Assembly: GCA_035550595.1 (NCBI GenBank)
Contig: DASZOV010000131.1
Location: 1-49,188 of the forward strand
Origin: CALFMR01 sp035550595
GTDB lineage: Bacteria > Acidobacteriota > Vicinamibacteria > Vicinamibacterales > SCN-69-37
Length of the DNA: 49,188 bases
Direction of reading: 5' to 3'
Positions 7,943-15,454 of the stretch are shown here, piece by piece (the stretch's first letter is position 1; each line of letters begins with the position of its first letter). Both the position numbers and the translations under genes were made by a program. The notes below the pieces were generated by a model that had not been told where the DNA came from, ran no database searches, and saw nothing but the letters and a program-made list of their open reading frames with translations.

Positions 7943-8684
7943 TCTCAGGCTGCCGTAGGTCGATCAGGACCTGGTCTCGATATTGCCTGGGTGAGATACC
8001 GCATGTCTTCGAAAAGCTATGTGTCAGATAGCCAGCGCTCGCGAAGCCAACGCAGAAGGCGATTTCTTTCACGCTTGAGGAACTCGTTGCAAGAAGCCGC
8101 TGAGCCTCTGCGACGCGCCGCTGGCGAAGCAGCGTCCTGAACGTCTTGCCCGTGTGCTGCCTCATAAGCCGACAGAGGTGCGCCGTAGAGATGCTGGCTT
8201 TCTTCGCAGCGAGCTTCGTCGTTAGGTGAGGATTTCTGTAGTCGTTATCGAGTTGCGCTAGGACCGCCAGCACGTGTCGATTGGCAACGATCCGGCTTGC
8301 AGTCGCTCGGCTCGTCGGACGGACTTCAATGGGCAAGCCATGGCGACGATTTGTGAGGTCTCGACACAAATTGCAGATTGCGCGGATTGCTCGATTGTCG
8401 ATCAGAGCCCCACTGCAAGTTTCTGCCCGAAGATTCTGAGCGATGACGACCAGCGGACCATTGAAATCAGCCAAGTTGAGCCCTTGCAATTGTTCGAGCA
8501 CCGATAGCTCGTCCAGTCGCTGTGTCAACAGAATGATGTCAGGCCGATTGGAACGCAGGTAGCGACGAACTTGAGTTCGATTGGACGCGAGAATTGCTTC
8601 ATGTCCCTGGTCTGCCAAAGCGACCCGCACGATCTCGAGCACGCCAAGATCGCGGTCGATGGCCAGGACTCGAGCCATTCCCAC
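7812..8684 (-). CDS. AraC-family regulator with degenerate receiver domain (290 aa)
   Basis: Residues 1-110 look like a response-regulator receiver (RVLAIDRDLGVLEIVRVAL and DIILLTQRLDELSVLEQL). The expected phospho-accepting Asp at the end of strand 3 is Thr (IILLT), so normal phosphorylation is unlikely. Residues about 135-240 form the double HTH of AraC/XylS proteins (STAHLCRLMRQHTGKTF; VKEIAFCVGFASAGYLTHSFSKTCGISPRQYR). A Ser/Arg-rich tail of about 50 residues is read antisense through the 3' end of the GH115 gene, which suggests the natural stop was lost at a junction. GTG at 8684 is preceded by GAGG; ATG at 8678 is the alternative. GC content is clearly lower than in the flanks, hinting at transfer. 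Confidence 0.86.
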   Translation of the reverse strand: MGMARVLAIDRDLGVLEIVRVALADQGHEAILASNRTQVRRYLRSNRPDIILLTQRLDELSVLEQLQGLNLADFNGPLVVIAQNLRAETCSGALIDNRAIRAICNLCRDLTNRRHGLPIEVRPTSRATASRIVANRHVLAVLAQLDNDYRNPHLTTKLAAKKASISTAHLCRLMRQHTGKTFRTLLRQRRVAEAQRLLATSSSSVKEIAFCVGFASAGYLTHSFSKTCGISPRQYRDQVLIDLRQPEISVAPLPFHGSSRAARDSSSSLPPRSTSRRSSARRPPDRPSRL

Positions 8685-8764
8685 TTCGCCTCATTGTTGG
8701 CAGGCAGCGGAAGCCTATCACATTTCAGACGACAGTCGTTCTTGCCGTTCGAAAAAGGCTGGCG

Positions 8765-8798
8765 GCACATCAATTTCATGCAACTAAAATCAATGTGC
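8765..8798. promoter_or_regulatory. Inverted repeat between the AraC gene and the divergent secreted-protein gene
   Basis: GCACAT (8765-8770) and ATGTGC (8793-8798) form a spaced inverted repeat in the AT-richer 220-base divergent spacer 8685-8904. Position suggests a regulator site for either gene. The arms are short, so chance is possible. Confidence 0.25.
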
Positions 8799-8904
8799 GG
8801 CAATCATTTTTTCTTGAACCGATCCCGCCACCATCGTAAAAAGACGGTTGAATCTGCCATAACGACCAGCGCGCCGCTGTTGATGGCGCCGAGAAGTGAG
8901 TATT

Positions 8905-9834
8905 ATGCATTTACAGCCCAGAGCGATTCTCGTCGCCATGGTTGTTGGCGTGTACTGCTCGGTTTGTGCTTCGCCCATCGGTGTATTGGCACGACAGCAG
9001 AGCGACATATTTGACAGGGTGTACTTGGATAGCCTTCCGTCATGCATGGCGAATCCAAATCACCTCCAAGAGAGAGCGCCTGGCCCACCATCAATGCGAT
9101 TGCCAATGTGTATCGCGCGGCCAACAATGATAGTCAGCGATCCGAGGGTTCGTAAGTCTGTTCCGCCGAGATCGGCTTACGGTCGTGTCTTGCCGGTTCC
9201 GTCATATCATGACTTCGCGGGCGCACAAACGACGGTTGGCCACGCGTGGACGGGCATTTGGGGCGGCCTGCAGGTGCAGACACCGTATTACGGCACGCAA
9301 GCAAGACCGAGATATTCGTTCGTCGCTCCATGGTACATGGTCCTCGCGTCATCACCCTACGGCTTGTGGTTTACTCAAGTTGGGTGGGCTCAGACCAACT
9401 GGACCGGATCACTGCAACCACATGTGTTCCAGTATGACTCCGCCGTTGGCGCCTGGGAGTTTTTTGATCAGTACAGCCTGATTGACGGTCAAACATACGA
9501 TTTTGCGCTGTTTCGCGGTGCAGACGTGGGAGGACAACAAGAGTGGGCGACGGCAATATGGTGGGACAATGCCTGGCAGACGCTCACCGTTGGCGATTTT
9601 CCAGCGGGAGACACACTTCTGTCTGAGCAGGTTGAAGTCTATAACGATCTCGATAACCCGGCGTTCTTACCGTATTTTGACGAGATGACGAATTCGCCGT
9701 CGTACATTTCTGACGATTATGGCTCGGGCTCTTTATGGACTGCCGCGACGCCCACACAAGGAAATGAAGTGGCGCCATACTGTTTTGATGCGCCAAATCC
9801 ATATTATTTATGGGACGTTTGGCGCTGCTCGTGA
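8905..9834 (+). CDS. Secreted protein of unknown function, aromatic-rich (309 aa)
   Basis: ATG at 8905 (a GTG lies three codons upstream) begins a hydrophobic signal segment (RAILVAMVVGVYCSVCASPIGVLA). The mature protein is rich in Trp, Tyr and Phe and apparently all-beta in its second half: GHAWTGIWGGLQVQTPYYGTQ, APWYMVLASSPYGLWFTQVGW, TAIWWDNAWQTL and the C-terminus CFDAPNPYYLWDVWRCS. Its style resembles uncharacterised secreted actinobacterial proteins with a jelly-roll-like repeat, but I cannot name a family. Two Cys near the C-terminus (YCFDA and WRCS) may form a disulphide. Codon use is AT-richer than the surroundings, as in the adjacent AraC gene, so the two may have arrived together and the regulator may control it. 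Confidence 0.75.
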   Translation: MHLQPRAILVAMVVGVYCSVCASPIGVLARQQSDIFDRVYLDSLPSCMANPNHLQERAPGPPSMRLPMCIARPTMIVSDPRVRKSVPPRSAYGRVLPVPSYHDFAGAQTTVGHAWTGIWGGLQVQTPYYGTQARPRYSFVAPWYMVLASSPYGLWFTQVGWAQTNWTGSLQPHVFQYDSAVGAWEFFDQYSLIDGQTYDFALFRGADVGGQQEWATAIWWDNAWQTLTVGDFPAGDTLLSEQVEVYNDLDNPAFLPYFDEMTNSPSYISDDYGSGSLWTAATPTQGNEVAPYCFDAPNPYYLWDVWRCS

Positions 9835-9952
9835 ACCTGCGGTCGTTGGCGCCTACGGTGGCGTTTGATGAAACGGGACGACGAGAGCCGGGTCTTCCGA
9901 ACGGGCGGGCGCGCGGAGTTCTGGGCCGTGGGGGGCGCGCCGGCCGTTTGAG

Positions 9953-9962
9953 ATCACGTGAT
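9953..9962. promoter_or_regulatory. Short perfect palindrome upstream of the lipoprotein gene
   Basis: ATCACGTGAT is a 10-base perfect palindrome 23 bases before the GTG start at 9986, followed directly by a TTGACA-like hexamer at 9968. It might be an operator. Ten bases is short enough to arise by chance. Confidence 0.25.
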
Positions 9963-9985
9963 ATCGTTTGACATTAGGTGTTGTC

Positions 9986-10354
9986 GTGCCTCAACGGACG
10001 AATCATCACCGCTGGCTCCTCGGGCTGGCTGTTGCGTCGATATTGGCGCCGTTCTGCTTCGGTTGCTCGGGACACACCGCTGGGCCAACCACGCCGTCGC
10101 AGTCGGTCGCCGTCTCAATCACGCCTAATACGACGGTGTTGTCGGTCGGGGACATCGTCCAGTTTTCCGTCAGCACGGACGGCGCGGCGGGCGTTCCGGC
10201 CACCGGGCCGCGACCGGAGTGGTCGACGACCGACGCGGCGGTGCTCGTCGTCGATGCCAGCGGCCAAGCTCGTGGCGTGGGCCCCGGCACGGCCACGTTG
10301 ACTGTCCGGTACCTCGGCCGAATCGACAGCCGCCTTCTTCACGTCGTTCCGTAA
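9986..10354 (+). CDS. Small lipoprotein with one bacterial Ig-like (BIG2) domain (122 aa)
   Basis: GTG at 9986 has AGGTG eight bases upstream; a TTG 18 bases earlier is also in frame. The N-terminus is Arg/His then hydrophobic, and ends in a lipobox-like FGCSG, so the mature protein would be lipid-anchored at Cys. Residues about 42-122 form one BIG2-type Ig fold: VAVSITPNTTVLSVGDIVQFSV, then WSTTDAAVLVVDASGQARGVGPGTATLTVRY. Such domains are common in Acidobacteriota surface proteins. The protein stops right after the single domain, so it has no visible catalytic part. Confidence 0.75.
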   Translation: MPQRTNHHRWLLGLAVASILAPFCFGCSGHTAGPTTPSQSVAVSITPNTTVLSVGDIVQFSVSTDGAAGVPATGPRPEWSTTDAAVLVVDASGQARGVGPGTATLTVRYLGRIDSRLLHVVP

Positions 10355-10496
10355 ACGATTCTTCGTCGAACGACGCTGGTTTCGTCGTGCGCGTTGCGTT
10401 TCTGCGTCGCCGTCCGATTCAATTGAGCGATACCATGGGCGTCGCACGCCAGCTGCAGCATGAGCGGTGGCGCGAAAAACGGGAAAAGGTGACGAG

Positions 10497-11291
10497 ATGA
10501 ACGCAGCATGGCGGATGGCAGGTCGGGGACTCGTGATGGGTGCGCTCTTCGTGGCGGCGACGGCCGTCACGGCGCGGGCCGAGACGGTCGTCGAGACGAG
10601 CAACGAAGTTCGATTCCAGTTCGATTTCAAGGTGTCCGATGCGGCGCTGGCCGCCGTGCTGCCGCAGGGCTTCACGTCGGACGTGGCCACTCAGGGGCCC
10701 GCGAAGGACTGCAACGTGCGCGTCGTCTTCATCGATCGCGTGACGATCAACAACGCGGACTCGACGCCCAAGGGCACGGGCACGAACCAGCTCGTCTATC
10801 TCGTCGCGCCGGTGAAGAGCCCGTCGGGTGAGCAGGTGCAGCTCGTCATCGGCGGTCTCACCGCGGATCCGTCGGATGCGCCCGGTCCCTTCGGCAACTA
10901 CATCCATGCGACGACGCACACGGTGAAACGATCGACGGAGACGCCGGCTTCGGGCGACGGGCCGATGATCGAGTCGCAGGACTGGCACTTCGCGGCGCCG
11001 AGCGGCGAGCACTTCGTCCTGCACATCACCTACGAGCGCGGCATCATGAACAAGCGCAATCTGACGGATCGGAAGTACTACTCGGCGAAGAACCCGAGCT
11101 ACTACCAGATCTCGCGCGAGGAGCAGGTGCTCGACATCCTGCGGAACGTCCCGACCAACCCGCCCGACCGTGTGAAGCAGTTCTCGCTCGAGCTCGGCGG
11201 CGGCAGCTATGCGAAGCTCTTCGACGGCAGCCAGCAGGTGCTGAGCTGGGACAACATCCTGTGGATCAATCGGGCGGTGGTCCTGCCGTAG
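10497..11291 (+). CDS. Secreted protein of unknown function (264 aa)
   Basis: Start placed at ATG 10497, preceded by AAAAGGTGA, because it leads into a signal peptide (MAGRGLVMGALFVAATAVTARA). The mature part begins ETVVETSNEVRFQFDFKVSDAALAAVLPQGFTSD; a strand-rich body with LVYLVAPVKSPSGEQVQLVIGG and YIHATTHTVKRS follows. The VLPQGF phrase recalls acetoacetate-decarboxylase-like barrels, but the catalytic Lys region is not recognisable, so I leave it unnamed. It is transcribed convergently toward the NRPS gene and overlaps its 3' end by 26 bases. Confidence 0.75.
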   Translation: MNAAWRMAGRGLVMGALFVAATAVTARAETVVETSNEVRFQFDFKVSDAALAAVLPQGFTSDVATQGPAKDCNVRVVFIDRVTINNADSTPKGTGTNQLVYLVAPVKSPSGEQVQLVIGGLTADPSDAPGPFGNYIHATTHTVKRSTETPASGDGPMIESQDWHFAAPSGEHFVLHITYERGIMNKRNLTDRKYYSAKNPSYYQISREEQVLDILRNVPTNPPDRVKQFSLELGGGSYAKLFDGSQQVLSWDNILWINRAVVLP

Positions 11292-14200
11292 CCGCATCGA
11301 GTCCGCGGAGGTCGCCCGCTCGGCGCTGGGCCTCGTCGAGCGCGGCCTTGAGTTCGAGCGCGAGCCGATCGACGTGCGGCGGTTCCAAGATGCTGGAGTG
11401 ATTGCCTGGCACGTGCCGGACGTCGACCTGATCGCTCGCGAGGTGCCAGCCGAGGTCCGGCTCGTGTGAACCGAGGATAGGCTGGCCGCTCGCCCGGAAC
11501 AGCGTCACCGACCGGCATCGGCCGGACGGCCTGTAGGTGGTGAACGCGCGAAAGTCCTCGATGTAGCGGCGGCGGTAGCGGTCGGGAAGGTTGTCGAGCG
11601 GCATGATGTCGGTCGCTTCGAGCCGCCGGGCCGACGTTCGACCCGAAACGAGGGCCGCCAGACGGCCGCCCACGACGCGGAGGTTGCGCGTCAATCGTTC
11701 GCGGTTCTCGGGCCAGGACGTCCGCAGGCCGTCGTACCACAGCCATTTCGGCACGTTCCACAACAACCGGCCGAGATACAGCGGCCACGCCGTGCGGGTC
11801 GGCATGGCGGTCGTGTCGAAGATGCCGATGAAGGCGACGGGCTTGTGCATTGCATCGAGCTGCAGCGCCATTTCGAGCGCGACGCGCCCGCCGTGGGAGT
11901 AGCCGCCGAGGTAGTACGGCCCGTCGGGCGCATGGCGAAGCACTTCGCGGAGATAGCGCGCGGCCTGTTCTTCGATCGTCTGCGCCGGCGTCTCGCGATC
12001 GTCGATCGCCTGCGAACAGATGCCGACGAACGGCCGATCGGGAGCCATGCGGGCAGCCAGCGCCGAATAGACCAGGACCTCGCCGCCGATGCCGTGAACG
12101 CAGAAAACCGGCGGCTTCGTCCCAGCCTTCTGCATCGGCACCAGGATCGATGGCGCGGCATCGGCGTCGGCGTCAATCGCGGCGGCGAGCTGACGCGGCG
12201 TGCGCGCTTCGAACAGCGTTGCGAGTGGCAGCGCGCGGCCGCTCGCCTCCTCGATGGCCGCCATCAGTCGGACCGCGAGCAGCGAGTGTCCGCCGAGGTC
12301 GAAGAAGTCGTCGTCCGGACCGACGGCCGGAGTGCGCAGCACTGCGGCGAACACGTCGGCGAGCATCCGTTCCCGAAGTGACATGGGCGCCGCGTCGGCC
12401 GGCGATCGCGTCGGCGCATCCGGATCGGGCAACGCGGCGCGATTGATCTTCCCGCTCGCAGTAAGCGGCATCGCCGGCAGCGCCGTGACGACGGCCGGCA
12501 CCATATAGCCGGGTAGACGTCCGTGCAGGTAGGCGCGGAGTGCGTTGCGATCGATCGCCGCGCCGGCGCGCGGCGCGACGTACGCGGCGAGCGTGACCTC
12601 GCCGCCGGCACCGGGCCGGACGACGGCAGCCGCCTGGCTCACGTCGGGATGTGAAGCGAGCGCGGCTTCCACTTCGCCGAGCTCGATCCGGAAGCCGCGC
12701 AGCTTGACCTGCGTATCGAGCCGGCCGAGATAGTCGAGTCGGCCGTCGTTGCGGAACCGCACCAGATCGCCGGTCCGATAGAGCCGCGCGCCCTCGCGGT
12801 CGCTGAATGGGTCCGATATGAAGCGCTCGGCGGTCAGATCCGGACGCGCCAGATAACCGCGCGCGACGCCCGCGCCGCCGATGAAGAGCTCGCCCGCCAC
12901 GCCGATCGGCACCGGCGTGCCGGTCGTGTCGAGAACATAGACCTGCGTGTTGGCGATCGGCCGGCCGATGGAGACAGGGCCGTCGCCTGGCTCAACGCGT
13001 TCGATCGTTGACCAGATCGTCGTTTCCGTCGGCCCGTACAGGTTCCAGACGGCGCGCGCTCGCGCGAGCAGCGCGTCGGCGAGATCGCGCGACATCGCCT
13101 CGCCACCGCACAGCACGGTCAGCCGCGGCGCGCCGCGCCAGCCAGCGTCGACGAGCATGCGCCACATCGCCGGCGTCGCCTGCATCATCGTGACGTCATC
13201 GCCTTCGATCATCGCCGCGAGCCGACGTGGATCCGCCGCCTCCGCTGCAGTCGCGAGGATCACTTCCGCGCCCGTGACGAGAGGTACCCACAGTTCGAGG
13301 CCGGCGATGTCGAACGACAGGTTCGTCACGGCGAGCAGGCGATCGGTCGCGACCACGCCGGGCTCGGCGCGGATGCTTTCGACGAGGTTTGTCAGCGCGG
13401 CGTGGGGAACGGCCACGCCTTTCGGCGTACCCGTGGATCCGGACGTGTAGAGCACGTAGGCCAGATCGTCTGGCCGTGCGCGCCGTGGCGGTGTGGAAGG
13501 TGATTCCGTTCGTCCCGCCGGCGCCGCGGCGTCGAGGCACATGACCCGCGCGTCCTCGTAGGCCACGGCCGACTGCAGGCGCACCGACGTGAGGACCAAC
13601 GTGACGCCCGCGTCGCGCGCCATGAAGGCACGGCGTTCGGCAGGCAGGGCCGGATCGAGCGGAAGATACGCGGCGCCCGCGCGTAGCACGGCAAGCAGGG
13701 CGACGACCATCTCGACCGACCGGTCGATCTGGACGCCGACGATGGCCTCGGGACGGACCCACTGCGAGCGCAGCACGTCGGCCAGGCGTTCGGCACGCGC
13801 GGCGAGCTCGCCATATCGCAGCGACTGTTCGCCGCAGCGCAAGGCCAGCGCCTCGGGCGAGCGCGCCATCTGCTGCCAGATCCAATCGACGACGGTCTCA
13901 TCGGCCGGGATCGCCCGCGTCGTGGCATTCCACGTCCGCAACACGCGCTCGCGGTCGGCGTCCGACATCAGGTCGACGTCCTCGACGCGCGCGTCGGGCC
14001 GGGCGACCACCGCCGCGAGCGCACGCTCGTACTCGTCGATGAGTCTGTCGATCGTCTCCGCATCGAACAGCGCGGCGTTGTAGGAGAAGGTGACGTGCCG
14101 TTCGGCGACCAGATCGATCGACACCGACAGATCGAACGGCGTGGCGGGGCCGTCCAGCGCGACCGGCGTCGACGTGAGCGACGCCAGGACCTGGCCGGCC

Positions 14201-15423
14201 GGCGGAATCGTCTGGACGTTGAAGAGCACCTGGAAGAACGGCGACGGTCGGCCCGCGTCGCGGGCGGGCCGCAGGTCGGCGACGAGCTGCTCGACCGGAT
14301 AGCTCTGATGGCGCAGCGCGTCGATCGACGTCTGTCGCAGTCGTCGCACGAGATCGCGCGCCGTTGCGTGGTCCGAGAGAGTGGCGCGGAGCACCAGCGT
14401 GTTGACGAACACACCCGCCATCGCCTCGACTTGCGTACTGGTCCGGTTGGCGACGGGTGTGCCGACGACGACCTCCGGCTGCCCGGTGTGCCGGGACAGC
14501 ACGATCGAGAACGCCGCGAGCAGCACGACGAACGGCGTCGTCCGTTCGGCACGGGCGAGATCGCGAACGCCGTCGAGCACGTCGGATGACAGCGGCCGGC
14601 TGGTCGCCGCATCGCGAACCTGTCCGGGAATGCGCGGCCGATCCGTTGGAAGTTCGTGTACGACGAGGCCGGCGAGCTGCTCCTTCCAGTAGGCGGCCTG
14701 CCGCGCGCCACCCGGACCCGTGATCCAGCGCCGGTGCGCGTCGGCGAAGTCGATGTAGTGCACGTCGAGCGCCGGAAGCCGCGATGGCCGGTCTTCCACC
14801 GCCGCGGCATAGAGTTCCGCGGTCTCGACCGTCAACAGCCGGCTCGACCAGATGTCGCAGATGATGTGGTGGACGTTCGTCACGAGCACGTGGTCATCGG
14901 CGTCGAGGCGCAGCAGCAGGACGCGGAAGAGCGGCGGGCGATCGAGTGCGAACGGCGCCGCGCCGAACGTCCGTACGTGGTCCCGGACCTGCCGGTCGCG
15001 CTCGGCTGGTGGGCACGCGCCGAGGTCTTCCTCGATTGGCGTGAACGCTACGTCGGCGGCCACACGTTGACGTGGTTCGCCGTCGATAATCGGGAACGAA
15101 GTGCGCAGGACGTCATGGCGCGCGATGAGCGCCTCGAACGCCTGCCAGAGGTGCCGCGTCGAAAGCCGGCCGCGCAGCCGCGAAGCCGTGACGATGTTGT
15201 CGGCGGCACTCCGTGGGTTGAGCGTCTGCGCCAGCCAGAATTTTTCCTGCAGCGGCGCGAGCGGCGCGTCGTCGCGCGACGCGATCGGCTCGATCTGGAA
15301 TCCGTCCGCGCTGGCCGCCGCTTCGCGCGCACGCAACTCGGCCTGCCGGCGCCGGAGCGCAGGAACGAGCGCGCGACGTTCTTCCAGCGTCAGCCGGGAG
15401 AGGTCGTCGAACCGGCCGCTCAT
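11266..15423 (-). CDS. Non-ribosomal peptide synthetase, C-A-PCP-TE, predicted glycine-activating (1385 aa)
   Basis: Domains in order: condensation (HHIICDIWS, about residue 188), adenylation (A3 LYTSGSTGTPKGV about 660; A5 NLYGPTETTIW; A7 YRTGDLVRF; A8 GRLDTQVKLRGFRIE; A10 LTASGKINRAALP), carrier (DDFFDLGGHSLLAVRL, Ser about 1045) and thioesterase (GGYSHGGRVALE, Ser about 1174; C-terminal His in PGNHSSI). Aligning the binding pocket by eye to GrsA gives D-I-L-Q-L-G-L-I-W-K, which I recall as a glycine code. The ATG at 15423 lies 31 bases after the PKS stop, so the two form one operon. The C domain would join the PKS acyl chain to glycine, and the TE would release it. No phosphopantetheinyl transferase or dedicated exporter is visible beside it. 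Confidence 0.95.
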   Translation of the reverse strand: MSGRFDDLSRLTLEERRALVPALRRRQAELRAREAAASADGFQIEPIASRDDAPLAPLQEKFWLAQTLNPRSAADNIVTASRLRGRLSTRHLWQAFEALIARHDVLRTSFPIIDGEPRQRVAADVAFTPIEEDLGACPPAERDRQVRDHVRTFGAAPFALDRPPLFRVLLLRLDADDHVLVTNVHHIICDIWSSRLLTVETAELYAAAVEDRPSRLPALDVHYIDFADAHRRWITGPGGARQAAYWKEQLAGLVVHELPTDRPRIPGQVRDAATSRPLSSDVLDGVRDLARAERTTPFVVLLAAFSIVLSRHTGQPEVVVGTPVANRTSTQVEAMAGVFVNTLVLRATLSDHATARDLVRRLRQTSIDALRHQSYPVEQLVADLRPARDAGRPSPFFQVLFNVQTIPPAGQVLASLTSTPVALDGPATPFDLSVSIDLVAERHVTFSYNAALFDAETIDRLIDEYERALAAVVARPDARVEDVDLMSDADRERVLRTWNATTRAIPADETVVDWIWQQMARSPEALALRCGEQSLRYGELAARAERLADVLRSQWVRPEAIVGVQIDRSVEMVVALLAVLRAGAAYLPLDPALPAERRAFMARDAGVTLVLTSVRLQSAVAYEDARVMCLDAAAPAGRTESPSTPPRRARPDDLAYVLYTSGSTGTPKGVAVPHAALTNLVESIRAEPGVVATDRLLAVTNLSFDIAGLELWVPLVTGAEVILATAAEAADPRRLAAMIEGDDVTMMQATPAMWRMLVDAGWRGAPRLTVLCGGEAMSRDLADALLARARAVWNLYGPTETTIWSTIERVEPGDGPVSIGRPIANTQVYVLDTTGTPVPIGVAGELFIGGAGVARGYLARPDLTAERFISDPFSDREGARLYRTGDLVRFRNDGRLDYLGRLDTQVKLRGFRIELGEVEAALASHPDVSQAAAVVRPGAGGEVTLAAYVAPRAGAAIDRNALRAYLHGRLPGYMVPAVVTALPAMPLTASGKINRAALPDPDAPTRSPADAAPMSLRERMLADVFAAVLRTPAVGPDDDFFDLGGHSLLAVRLMAAIEEASGRALPLATLFEARTPRQLAAAIDADADAAPSILVPMQKAGTKPPVFCVHGIGGEVLVYSALAARMAPDRPFVGICSQAIDDRETPAQTIEEQAARYLREVLRHAPDGPYYLGGYSHGGRVALEMALQLDAMHKPVAFIGIFDTTAMPTRTAWPLYLGRLLWNVPKWLWYDGLRTSWPENRERLTRNLRVVGGRLAALVSGRTSARRLEATDIMPLDNLPDRYRRRYIEDFRAFTTYRPSGRCRSVTLFRASGQPILGSHEPDLGWHLASDQVDVRHVPGNHSSILEPPHVDRLALELKAALDEAQRRAGDLRGLDAATAGPPPD

Positions 15424-15454
15424 CGACGTTCGCGCCGGAGCGGAAGCCGCGCGT

